DNA of 22,045 bases from JBDTNQ01 sp039933635 (lineage in GTDB: Bacteria; Acidobacteriota; Vicinamibacteria; Vicinamibacterales; SCN-69-37), in NCBI GenBank assembly GCA_039933635.1, contig JBDTNQ010000075.1:1-22045 (forward strand), read 5' to 3'. Below the pieces are notes generated by a model. That model worked only from the letters and a program-made list of their open reading frames with translations, was not told the DNA's origin and ran no database searches. Shown piece after piece: positions 7,269 to 14,646 of the stretch (positions within the stretch are counted from its first letter, which is position 1; each line of letters starts with the position of its first letter). A program made the translations under genes and the position numbers.

Positions 7269-8234
7269 TCACTCGTCGATGCTGCTCACAGGTCCCGAGC
7301 GAAGCCGCGGGGCGTCCGGATGCGGTTGCTCAGTCCAGTGTTCGGCGATCTTCTTCCGCACGAACGTGACCGAGCGGGCGAGCTGCTCGAGGCCCTCGAT
7401 GCCGTCTTCGATGCTGATCCACCCGTCGAAACCGGCGTCGTGCAGCACGGCAAAGATCGCATCGTAGTTGTTGAGGCCGCGGCCGACCTCGCCGTGTCGC
7501 AGGCGCGCCGCGTAGCCTGCCGAATCCTCCTCGCGCCTGAGATCGTCCAGGGTGCCGCTCGCCAGGTACCGATCCGACGCGTGCATGGTTTTCACCCGGT
7601 GCTTCACGCGGTCCAGCAGCGCCAGCGGATCATCGCCCGCGAGAATGGCGTTCGATGGATCGAAGTTCACGCCGAAGTTCGGCCAGACGCGACCGTCGAT
7701 GCCCTCCACAATCGCGCAGAACACGTCCATCTGCTGCGCGAACTCCGGAAACGTCCAGTAGTTGTCCTTGTAATGGTTCTCGAGGACGAGCGTGATGCTG
7801 TGCGCGGCGGCATGGGGGAGACAGGTGGTGATGCACTCGACGGTGAGCGCAATGCCCTGATCGATCGACAGTTCCGGCCGACGCTGTCCGGACAGCACAC
7901 GGCAGTACTGTCCGCCCAGGGCCGCGGTCATGGTGATCCACTGTTGCTGACGCGTGACCTGTGCGGCGCGGAAGGCGGCATCCGGATGCGTGAAATCCGG
8001 CGAGCAGCACATCATCGGCGCGGTCATCCCAGCCGCTTCGATCGCCCCCCGCCATCGCGGCCACTCCGCCGGGTGCTGCAGGTCGAGAAACCCGCTGTAG
8101 AGCTCGAGGCCGTCCACACCCAACGTGCGCGACATGTCGATCCACTCCGTCAGCGTCAACGCGCCCGTCACGCAGAGGTCGTCCATCCAGGCTTTAGGGA
8201 ACGCAGCGAGTGAGGGGGCGGGGACGGGCGTCAT
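7269..8234 (-). CDS. Sugar phosphate isomerase/epimerase-family TIM barrel
   Basis: Member of the xylose-isomerase-like TIM-barrel superfamily (AP_endonuc_2), 321 residues with no signal peptide, so probably cytoplasmic. Likely metal ligands are E152 (LVLENHYKDN), D192 (NFGVNFDPSN), H218 (TMHASDR) and E276 (WISIEDGIEG), the usual Glu-Asp-His-Glu set. Family members isomerise, epimerise, dehydrate or cleave sugars and keto-sugars, so the reaction cannot be named from sequence. ATG 8234 has no obvious Shine-Dalgarno and begins 19 bases after the stop of a short stump of a hexulose-phosphate-synthase-like gene. The present start may therefore depend on translation of that stump. It converges on the FGE-fold gene, only 30 bases away. 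Confidence 0.85.
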   Translation of the reverse strand: MTPVPAPSLAAFPKAWMDDLCVTGALTLTEWIDMSRTLGVDGLELYSGFLDLQHPAEWPRWRGAIEAAGMTAPMMCCSPDFTHPDAAFRAAQVTRQQQWITMTAALGGQYCRVLSGQRRPELSIDQGIALTVECITTCLPHAAAHSITLVLENHYKDNYWTFPEFAQQMDVFCAIVEGIDGRVWPNFGVNFDPSNAILAGDDPLALLDRVKHRVKTMHASDRYLASGTLDDLRREEDSAGYAARLRHGEVGRGLNNYDAIFAVLHDAGFDGWISIEDGIEGLEQLARSVTFVRKKIAEHWTEQPHPDAPRLRSGPVSSIDE

Positions 8235-8253
8235 GCGATGGACACGTGACGCA

Positions 8254-8337
8254 CTATGCGCGGATCGCCATCGCGGCGGTCTCGAGGGCCTCGTCGATGG
8301 TGGTGAGGTCGAGTGAGATCTGAACGATGGGACGCAT
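8254..8337 (-). pseudogene. N-terminal stump of a hexulose-6-phosphate synthase / KGPDC-like gene
   Basis: A 27-codon frame, ATG 8337 to TAG 8254, reads MRPIVQISLDLTTIDEALE followed by TAAMAIRA. This matches the first beta-strand and helix of the orotidine-phosphate-decarboxylase superfamily branch that includes 3-hexulose-6-phosphate synthase and 3-keto-L-gulonate-6-phosphate decarboxylase (strand with the catalytic-site Asp of LDL, then DEAL helix). Full proteins of this branch are about 210-240 residues and continue with a GVDWLEAGTP-like strand; here the frame stops exactly where that should begin, and no further family sequence follows before the isomerase start. It is best read as a deletion remnant; a leader-peptide role for the isomerase is possible. 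The match is from memory of the family, not a search. Confidence 0.6.
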
Positions 8338-8438
8338 AGGACTGCCGACGCGCGGCCAGTCTACACCCGGCCTCACGGGGTCGAGGGGGCATGCCGGCGT
8401 GCTAGGCTGTCGGCACCATACATGACGGGGGCTCTATC

Positions 8439-9704
8439 GTGACGGATCCTGGCGCGCGAGGTCTGACGCATTTCCGATGGGTCATTCTGGCGCTGTTGTT
8501 TCTCGGGACCACTGTCAACTACGTCGATCGGCTGGTCATGGGCATCCTCGCGCCTGAACTTCAGGCGCTCTATGCCATTTCCAACGTTCAGTACGGCTAC
8601 ATCCAGTCGGCATTTGCCCTGTCGTACGCGTTCGGCCAACTTGCGTCCGGCGGCTGGCTCGACCGGGTCGGCACGCGCGTGGGCTATGGCGTCGCGCTCG
8701 CCGCGTGGAGCGTCTCGTCGGCGGTCCACGCGTTCGCGCACGGGCCGTGGACGTTCGGCATCGTGCGGGGGCTGCTCGGCGTGTCGGAATCGCCCGCGTA
8801 TCCCGCTGCGGCCAAGACGGTCGCCGAGTGGTTCCCGCGCCGCGAGCGCGCGCTGGCGTTCGGTTTCGTGAACGCCGGGGGCAACATGGGCGCGATTCTC
8901 GCGCCGGCCCTCGTGCCGTGGCTCGCGGTGACCTACGGCTGGCAGTGGGCGTTCATCGGGACGGGCGGCCTGGGTTTCGTGTGCCTGCTGTTGTGGGCGC
9001 CGATCTACCGCAGCGCGCGGCAGCATCCACGCGTCTCTCCGGCCGAACTCGCGATCATCGAGAGCGATCCACCGGATCCACCGCGCCAGGTGCGGTGGCT
9101 GACCCTGCTCACACACCGGCAGGCCTGGGCCTTCGCGATTGGCAAGTTCCTCACGGACTCCATGTGGTGGTTCTACATGACGTGGATTCCGAAGTTCCTC
9201 CACGATCGGCACCAACTCGATCTCATCCACATCGGCGTGCCGTTAATCGTGATCTATCTGATGGCGGATGTTGGCAGCGTGGCCGGCGGGTACGTGTCGT
9301 CGGCCATGATCTCGCGCGGGATCAGCGTGAACCGCGCGCGGAAGACCGCGATGCTCGTCTGCGCCATCGGCGTGCTCCCGATGATGGGCGTCCAGTCGGT
9401 CTCGACCCTGTGGCCGGCCGTGGTCATCCTCGGTTTGGCGACCGCGTCGCACCAGGGGTTCAGTTCGAATCTCTATACGCTGGTCAGCGACATGTTTCCA
9501 CGGAGCGCTGTGGGCTCAGTGGCTGGCATGGGCGGCACATGCGGCTACATCGGCGCATCGATCTTCCAGATCTTTGTCGGGTACCTGGTCGTGGGCGCCA
9601 ACCCGAACTACGTCGTGCCGTTTCTCTGCGCGAGCCTGGCGTACTTGATCGCGCTCGGTGTCATTCAGATGCTCGCGCCGAAGCTCGAGCCAGCCGCTGT
9701 GTGA
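8439..9704 (+). CDS. MFS transporter, anion:cation symporter (ACS) family
   Basis: Twelve-helix inner-membrane transporter, 421 residues. The first helix carries the ACS signature region (GTTVNYVDRLVMGILAPEL). The loop 2-3 motif GGWLDRVGTRVGYG and the helix 4-5 block RGLLGVSESPAYPAAAKTVAEWFPRRERA are typical of hexuronate, galactonate and related organic-acid carriers. Helices of the second half include SHQGFSSNLYTLVSDMFP, again a family block. It is less close to ExuT than the second transporter in the window, so the substrate may differ (sugar acid or oligosaccharide acid). GTG 8439 is the only start that keeps the N-terminus; the upstream ATG 8422 runs into a stop. It is divergent from the TIM-barrel gene and its stump, with a shared 100-base control region. 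Confidence 0.87.
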   Translation: MTDPGARGLTHFRWVILALLFLGTTVNYVDRLVMGILAPELQALYAISNVQYGYIQSAFALSYAFGQLASGGWLDRVGTRVGYGVALAAWSVSSAVHAFAHGPWTFGIVRGLLGVSESPAYPAAAKTVAEWFPRRERALAFGFVNAGGNMGAILAPALVPWLAVTYGWQWAFIGTGGLGFVCLLLWAPIYRSARQHPRVSPAELAIIESDPPDPPRQVRWLTLLTHRQAWAFAIGKFLTDSMWWFYMTWIPKFLHDRHQLDLIHIGVPLIVIYLMADVGSVAGGYVSSAMISRGISVNRARKTAMLVCAIGVLPMMGVQSVSTLWPAVVILGLATASHQGFSSNLYTLVSDMFPRSAVGSVAGMGGTCGYIGASIFQIFVGYLVVGANPNYVVPFLCASLAYLIALGVIQMLAPKLEPAAV

Positions 9705-9733
9705 GCGGCGTCTGACACGGATCCGGCCATCGG

Positions 9734-9780
9734 CCCAGAACCCCAGAACCCCAGAACCCAGAACCCCAGAACCCAGAACC
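9734..9780. repeat. AGAACC-type 7-8 bp periodic repeat, copy 2 (best copy)
   Basis: Six AGAACC units start at 9737, 9745, 9753, 9760, 9768 and 9775, that is every 8, 8, 7, 8 and 7 bases, separated by one to three C residues. The array fills the gap between two convergent stop codons. The other two copies share the unit and the period, so this is one repeat family rather than chance low complexity. Confidence 0.85.
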
Positions 9781-9781
9781 C

Positions 9782-10963
9782 TCAATACACGTCCCGCTTG
9801 TACCGCTTCGTCTTGCGCAGACCCTCCACGTACTCTTTCGCCTGATCCGGCGTCTTCCCGCCGATCGTTTCGACGATGCGGTGGAGCTCGAGGTCGACGT
9901 CAGCGGCCATGCGTTCCTTGTCGCCGCACACGAAGAACTCCGCGCCATCCTCGAGCCACGTATAGATGTCGCGCGCCTGTTCGCGCATGCGATGCTGCAC
10001 GTACACCTTCTGCGCCTGATCGCGGGAGAAGGCGGTGTCGAGCCGGAGGGAGCCGTCGCGCACGTAGCTGCTGAACTCCGCCTCGTAGAAGAAGTCACTG
10101 GCCTGCCGCTGCTCGCCGAAGAAGAGCCAGTTGCCGCCCGTGGCGCCTGTCACGCGGCGTTCCTCGATGAAGGCCCGAAAGGGGGCGATGCCGGTGCCCG
10201 GGCCGATCATGATCAGAGGGGTGGCCGGATCGACGGGCATGGCGAAGTGTTTCTGCTGGTTCTGCAGGTACATCTCCGCCACGGTCTCCTGCGGCCAGCG
10301 ATCGTTCAACCACGTTGAGCACACGCCCAGACGCTCGCGGCCCCGCAACGTGTAGCGCACGGACACCACGATGACGTGCACTTCGTCCGGGTGCACCTTC
10401 AGGCTGGAGGCAATCGAATAGAGACGCGGCAGCAAGGACCGCAACGTGGCGACGAATTCACCCGGCGTGATGGCGACGTCCGGGTGACTCTCGAGCACAT
10501 CCAGGATGTCGTGCGCTTCAGGCCCGCTGACGAACGCCTTGAACTGATGGGTGTTGGCGGCTTCGAGCAGCGGCGCCAGGTCCGTCGCGCCGCGTTGCGC
10601 CATCAGTTCGAGCAGGCGACGGCTGGGCGCGGCCAGCGCATAGCAGTGCGTGATGGCCTCGCGCAGACTCACTTCCCCGCGGGGGCTCGTGACCCGCTCG
10701 TCACCCGAGGCGTGAATCGCGGCGATGACGCGATCGACCAACGCGGTATCGTTCGACGGATGAACACCCAGAGCGTCGCCCGGCAGGTAAGTGGCCGGCG
10801 CCCCGCAGAGCGAGATGCCATGGTGTTGCGTGTGCTTCTCGGACGTCGGACCGGTCAGGACGATCTTCGCGAGGTGCAGTCCGTGGAAAACCTGCTTCGC
10901 ATCTCTATGCGAAGTTTCCGGCCGGGTCTCGATTTGTTCAGACACGGGGGCTAAGTCTACCAA
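9782..10963 (-). CDS. Stand-alone NADPH flavoprotein reductase (CysJ/CPR C-terminal type)
   Basis: Cytoplasmic FAD/NADPH oxidoreductase equivalent to the FAD and NADPH domains of sulfite reductase alpha subunit or cytochrome P450 reductase. The order is: lid/connecting region (YLPGDALGVHPSN, residues 59-71), FAD-binding RLYSIASS (180-187), GVCSTWL (213-219), NADPH-binding GPGTGIAPFRAF (254-265), FFGEQR (281-286), CGDKERMA (346-353) and the C-terminal KRYKRDVY. The FMN/flavodoxin domain of CysJ is absent: 393 residues against about 600. It must pass electrons to a separate flavodoxin, ferredoxin or hemoprotein not seen here. The start is probably TTG 10963, with GAGGG eight bases upstream; GTG 10945 is an alternative. 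It begins only 18 bases after the GH67 stop on the same strand, so it is likely co-transcribed with it, which is an odd pairing. Confidence 0.88.
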   Translation of the reverse strand: MVDLAPVSEQIETRPETSHRDAKQVFHGLHLAKIVLTGPTSEKHTQHHGISLCGAPATYLPGDALGVHPSNDTALVDRVIAAIHASGDERVTSPRGEVSLREAITHCYALAAPSRRLLELMAQRGATDLAPLLEAANTHQFKAFVSGPEAHDILDVLESHPDVAITPGEFVATLRSLLPRLYSIASSLKVHPDEVHVIVVSVRYTLRGRERLGVCSTWLNDRWPQETVAEMYLQNQQKHFAMPVDPATPLIMIGPGTGIAPFRAFIEERRVTGATGGNWLFFGEQRQASDFFYEAEFSSYVRDGSLRLDTAFSRDQAQKVYVQHRMREQARDIYTWLEDGAEFFVCGDKERMAADVDLELHRIVETIGGKTPDQAKEYVEGLRKTKRYKRDVY

Positions 10964-10981
10964 CAGAATGGCCCTCGGGCG

Positions 10982-13129
10982 TCACGCCTGTGGCGTGATC
11001 GGCATTTTGCTGAACTGCTGGAAGTATTCGAGGATCTGGTCCCGCCATTGGACGGCATCCGCCACCTGAATCGCCAGCCGGTCGGCCACCTCCTTGTGCC
11101 GCCTGGCATCGACGCGCCCAGCCAATGATGTCCACGTCGCCTGCATGACGGCGGCGTCCTTCGCGCCCCTGTAGTAGTGCGAGACGAGGCCGTCCCAGAG
11201 CGTCTGACCGTTCTTCAACTTGTAGTTCCACGGCAGACGATGGAACCACAGGAGATAGCGTTCGGGACACGTGTCGAGGCTGTCGAACATGTCGCGGACT
11301 GGCGGGAAGTATTGCCCGACGTACTGGTCCCCCTTCATCGTCCGATCGAAGCCGAGGCCCTCGGTGGAGGCCTGGTGATAGTAGACCGCCGTCCAGTCCT
11401 TCCGCGGGCCGCCGGCGTTCTGCGGCATCGGCGCGTAGTGGTTGCCGCCGATCAGGTGATGCAGGCCGAGCGGCATCGTGTAGTTCAGGAAGGTCTCGCG
11501 CGAACCCATCATCAGATCCTTGATGGTGGCGAGCGTCTTCGCGTCGTTCGTGAACGTCATGCGCGTCCACTCATCGGCGATCTGATCCGCGGTGAGCGTC
11601 GGGTTCCACGCCAGCCGCCCCGAGGCGTACCAGTTCGACTGGGAGAAGTGGTGTCCACACCAGTTCGGATCCGACCCTGGATTGGCGACGGACACGAATC
11701 CGGTGACGCTGTACGGTTCGATGTCCCCCTCGATGGCCTTCGCGACGGTCGAGCCCTTGCCCTTGGCGTAGGTGTCCGACTCGAGGAACTCCTGCCACAT
11801 TGGACCGAGATAGACGAGGTGCTTGGCCTGGCCGAGGTATTCCTGCGTGGCCTGCACCTCGGCCAGGACGGGCGTCTGCTTCATGGCGCCGAAGAGGGGA
11901 TGGAAGGGCTCGCGCGGCTGGAAGTCGATGGCGCCGTTCTTGACCTGGATCAGCACGTTCGGCTTGAACTTGCCATCGAGCTTCATGAACTCGATGTACG
12001 CCCGCTTCGCCCGATCCGGATCCACGTCGTCGTCGTACACGAACGCGCGCCAGATCACGCTCCCGCCATGGGGCGCGAGGGCATCCGCCATGACGTTCGC
12101 CCCTTCGGCATGTGAACGCTTGTAGTCCTTCGGGCCCGGCTGGCCTTCGGAGTTCGCCTTGACGAGGAAGCCGCCGAAGTCGGGAATGGCCTTGTAGATG
12201 TCATCGGCCTTCGCCTTCCACCATGCGGCGACGGTGGGGTCGAGCGGATCGGCGGTCGTCATGCCGCCGAGCGTGACGGGGGCGGAGAAGTTCACGGAGA
12301 GGTACAGCCGGACGCCGTACGGCCGCCACACCGCAGCGAGCGCGGCCTCCTTCGCGAAGAACTCGGGCGTCAGGAACTGGATCTGCGCGTTGACGTTGTT
12401 CACGACCGCGCCGTTCAGGCCGATCGAGGCCATCGCGCGCGCGTAGTCCGCGTAGCGCGGATCGATTTTGTCCGGCAGGTCGGTCCATTGCCAGAGCGAG
12501 CGTCCCGCGTACCCACGCTCGATCGTGCCATTCAGGTTGTCCCAGTGGTTGATCATGCGCAGCTTCACGCGGGGCCGCTCGATCACGTTGAGCTTGTCGA
12601 TCGGCCGCCCGGTCTGCAGCAGACGGAGGAAGTGGAACGTGCCATAGAGCGCGCCGATTTCTCCGGACGACGCAATCGCGATCATCGATCGACCGCCGAC
12701 ACGAATCGGCCGGATGACGAAACCCTCGGGGCCGGCCTTCGTGAGGTCGGCGCTCCAGCTGAGCCCGCGAACGAGCGGCGAGTTTTCGGGGGTGCCGACG
12801 ACGATCGCGCGATCGGATGACGCCGCCTCAACGACCGGGACCGGCGATCCCAGCAAGGATCCGAGGGCCGTGGCCATTTCCTTGCGGATGATGTCCGATG
12901 TCGGTGTGTGTCCCTGGACGACGACTTGCCGGATGGCCAGGCGGTACTGCGCGGCGGCTGCCGGGCTCGGCGGCGCGTATCGCAGCCACAGCTTGTAGCC
13001 GTCTTCGCCCGTCAGATCGGTCGCGGGCGCCTGCCACGCCACCGGCGTGCCCTCGAGCGTCGTGCCCGCATAGAGTCCGGCGACCCCCGCCAGGCTGGTC
13101 GTGACGAAGTTGCGTCGAGTGATGGGCAC
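10982..13129 (-). CDS. aguA: Alpha-glucuronidase, GH67, Tat-exported
   Basis: GH67 enzymes release (4-O-methyl)-D-glucuronic acid from the non-reducing end of glucurono-xylo-oligosaccharides by inversion. At 715 residues it has the full GH67 length. Residues 1-25 carry a twin-arginine signal (ITRRNFVTTSLAGVAGLYAG), so it is probably periplasmic or secreted. The catalytic region is intact: the acid in KANSEGQPGP (E328), and the base pair in NGAIDFQPREPF (D402) and QATQEYLGQ (E430). The spacing matches that of characterised GH67 catalytic residues (E292, D365 and E393 in the Cellvibrio enzyme). The C-terminal part contains the typical HHLIGGNHYAP and LLWFHRLPWNYKL blocks. The start is GTG 13129 with GGAG five bases upstream. 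A promoter-like sequence and a palindromic operator candidate precede it. It is divergent from the exuT-like gene. Assignment is very secure. Confidence 0.95.
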   Translation of the reverse strand: MPITRRNFVTTSLAGVAGLYAGTTLEGTPVAWQAPATDLTGEDGYKLWLRYAPPSPAAAAQYRLAIRQVVVQGHTPTSDIIRKEMATALGSLLGSPVPVVEAASSDRAIVVGTPENSPLVRGLSWSADLTKAGPEGFVIRPIRVGGRSMIAIASSGEIGALYGTFHFLRLLQTGRPIDKLNVIERPRVKLRMINHWDNLNGTIERGYAGRSLWQWTDLPDKIDPRYADYARAMASIGLNGAVVNNVNAQIQFLTPEFFAKEAALAAVWRPYGVRLYLSVNFSAPVTLGGMTTADPLDPTVAAWWKAKADDIYKAIPDFGGFLVKANSEGQPGPKDYKRSHAEGANVMADALAPHGGSVIWRAFVYDDDVDPDRAKRAYIEFMKLDGKFKPNVLIQVKNGAIDFQPREPFHPLFGAMKQTPVLAEVQATQEYLGQAKHLVYLGPMWQEFLESDTYAKGKGSTVAKAIEGDIEPYSVTGFVSVANPGSDPNWCGHHFSQSNWYASGRLAWNPTLTADQIADEWTRMTFTNDAKTLATIKDLMMGSRETFLNYTMPLGLHHLIGGNHYAPMPQNAGGPRKDWTAVYYHQASTEGLGFDRTMKGDQYVGQYFPPVRDMFDSLDTCPERYLLWFHRLPWNYKLKNGQTLWDGLVSHYYRGAKDAAVMQATWTSLAGRVDARRHKEVADRLAIQVADAVQWRDQILEYFQQFSKMPITPQA

Positions 13130-13168
13130 GGGAACTCCAGTTGGTGAACGAGGAGGGCGTTTTTTCGC

Positions 13169-13179
13169 CTGTCTGACAG
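13169..13179. promoter_or_regulatory. Candidate GntR/FadR-type operator CTGTCTGACAG
   Basis: A perfect 11-base palindrome (CTGTC T GACAG) lies in the divergent region between the GH67 and exuT-like genes, 40 bases upstream of the GH67 start and just downstream of its promoter-like boxes. The T-x-G-T-xxx-A-C-x-A layout is the one known for many FadR-subfamily GntR regulators, and such a regulator is encoded at 19678-20511. It abuts a GGCG-T6-CGCC element at 13156-13169. No second exact copy was seen at the other promoters in the window. Confidence 0.4.
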
Positions 13180-13198
13180 CCGTCGGTAGAGTGCGGGG

Positions 13199-13227
13199 AT
13201 CTTACTGAAATCATCGACGTTGCTCAA
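13199..13227 (-). promoter_or_regulatory. Promoter-like sequence for the GH67 gene
   Basis: On the minus strand TTGAGC (13227-13222) and TAAGAT (13204-13199) are separated by exactly 17 bases. Each box matches the sigma-70 consensus in four of six positions. The expected start of transcription, near 13192, would place the palindrome at 13169-13179 immediately downstream, where a bound repressor could block transcription. Confidence 0.4.
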
Positions 13228-13320
13228 ACCGCGCCCACCAGGAACCCCGGCGCCGGCCTCACGTGCAGGCAGGCGCCAGACCACGAGGGGTGAATGTCGG
13301 TGTAAGATGCCGCCCACATC

Positions 13321-14583
13321 ATGAGCGCCAAGCGGTTCCGAAGTCTTCGGTGGTGGGTCATGGGCCTGCTGATGCTGGGCTCGATTATCAATTATTTGAC
13401 CCGAAGCACTCTCGCGGTCGCCGCGCCGACGATCCTGGGTGATCTGCACATCACGAAGGAGCAGTACTCGTGGATCCTCGGCGCGTTCCAGGGCGCGATC
13501 ATGCTCCAGCCCATCTGCGGGTACGTGCTGGACGTGCTGGGACTGAAGATCGGATTTGCCATCTTCGCCGCCGCTTGGTCGCTCATCAGCATGGCGCACG
13601 GTCTCGCGCACAGTTGGCAGGCCTTCGCGTGGTTGCGGGGGCTGCTGGGGTTCGCTGAAGGCTCAGCGAACCCCGCCGGGATGAAGGCCACGTCCGAGTG
13701 GTTCCCGGCCCGGGAGCGCGGCCTGGCTGGCGGGCTGTTCAATATCGGCGCCTCGGTGGGCTCGATGGTCGCGGCGCCGCTGGTCGCGTGGGCCATCCTC
13801 GCCTACAACTGGCAGAGCGCGTTCGTCATCACTGGCGCCATCGGCCTCGTGTGGGTCGCGCTGTGGCTGGCCCTGTATCACTCGCCGGACACGCATCCCC
13901 ACCTGTCCACCGAAGAACGCGACTACATCGTCTCGGGCCAGGAACAACATCTGCGAGGCGCGGGTCGTCCCTCAATCGGCAGCATTCTGGCGCAGCGTAA
14001 CTTCTGGGGCATTGCGTTGCCGCGCTTTCTCGCCGATCCCACGTGGGGCACGCTGACGTTCTGGCTGCCGCTCTACCTGACCGAGGTGCGGCACTTCGAT
14101 CTCAAGCAGATCGCCCTGTTTGCCTGGCTCCCATTTCTCGCAGCGGATATCGGCTGCTTCTTCGGCGGCACCATCAGCATGCTGCTGCAGAAGTACTTCA
14201 ATGTCGGGCTGATCAACGCCCGCCGTGGGGCCTTCACGACCGGCGCGATCATGATGATGGGGGTGGGTTTCGTGGGCTTCGTCGAGAGTCCCTACGCCGC
14301 TATCGCGCTCCTGAGCCTGGCCGGCTTCGCGCACCAGACCCTGTCGGTGACGGTGATCACCATGTCGTCAGATCTCTTCAGGCGCAGCGAGGTGGCCACG
14401 GTGGCCGGCATGGCCGGTACCTGCGGCAATGCGGGGGTGCTCATCTCGTCGCTGCTGATTGGGGCGCTCGTCGCGACGGTGGGCTACACGCCGTTCTTCA
14501 TCGCGCTCGGTGTGCTGGATCTCATCGGCGCGACGTTACTGTGGACGCTCGTTCGCGAGCGGCCTGCCGAACTGAGCACATAG
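13321..14583 (+). CDS. exuT: Hexuronate transporter, ExuT-like MFS
   Basis: Twelve-helix MFS carrier of the ACS family, 420 residues, strongly resembling enterobacterial ExuT (galacturonate/glucuronate:H+ symporter). Shared blocks include NYLTRSTLAVAAPT in helix 1, GYVLDVLGLKIGF, the KATSEWFPARER motif, STEERDYIVSGQE in the central loop, WGIALPRFLADPTWGT, and SSDLFRRSEVATVAGM. Substrate preference for hexuronates is therefore more credible than for the other MFS gene in the window, and it fits the product of the divergent GH67 gene. ATG 13321 is the start. No good Shine-Dalgarno is visible; a TAAGAT box at 13303-13308 lies so close to the ATG that a very short leader is possible. It is followed by an AGAACC repeat and then the GH43 gene on the same strand. 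Confidence 0.88.
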   Translation: MSAKRFRSLRWWVMGLLMLGSIINYLTRSTLAVAAPTILGDLHITKEQYSWILGAFQGAIMLQPICGYVLDVLGLKIGFAIFAAAWSLISMAHGLAHSWQAFAWLRGLLGFAEGSANPAGMKATSEWFPARERGLAGGLFNIGASVGSMVAAPLVAWAILAYNWQSAFVITGAIGLVWVALWLALYHSPDTHPHLSTEERDYIVSGQEQHLRGAGRPSIGSILAQRNFWGIALPRFLADPTWGTLTFWLPLYLTEVRHFDLKQIALFAWLPFLAADIGCFFGGTISMLLQKYFNVGLINARRGAFTTGAIMMMGVGFVGFVESPYAAIALLSLAGFAHQTLSVTVITMSSDLFRRSEVATVAGMAGTCGNAGVLISSLLIGALVATVGYTPFFIALGVLDLIGATLLWTLVRERPAELST

Positions 14584-14594
14584 ACGGACCTGCG

Positions 14595-14640
14595 CAGAAC
14601 CGCAGAACCGCAGAACCTCGGAACCGCAGAACCCAGAACC
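14595..14640. repeat. AGAACC-type 7-8 bp periodic repeat, copy 3
   Basis: Units AGAACC begin at 14596, 14604, 14612, 14628 and 14635, with a variant GGAACC near 14620, so the period is again 8 with one 7. Spacer bases are mostly CGC or CC. It sits between the stop of the exuT-like gene and the start of the GH43 gene and fills nearly the whole gap. Confidence 0.8.
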
Positions 14641-14646
14641 TCCTTG

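Noticed and set aside
8705..9715. Plus-strand frame of 336 codons overlapping the first MFS gene in another frame
   Set aside because: Arg-rich with no motifs, wholly within a transporter whose twelve helices and motifs are evident.
9734..9780. AGAACC array as a CRISPR array
   Set aside because: Units are 7-8 bases with no unique spacers, and no cas genes are present.
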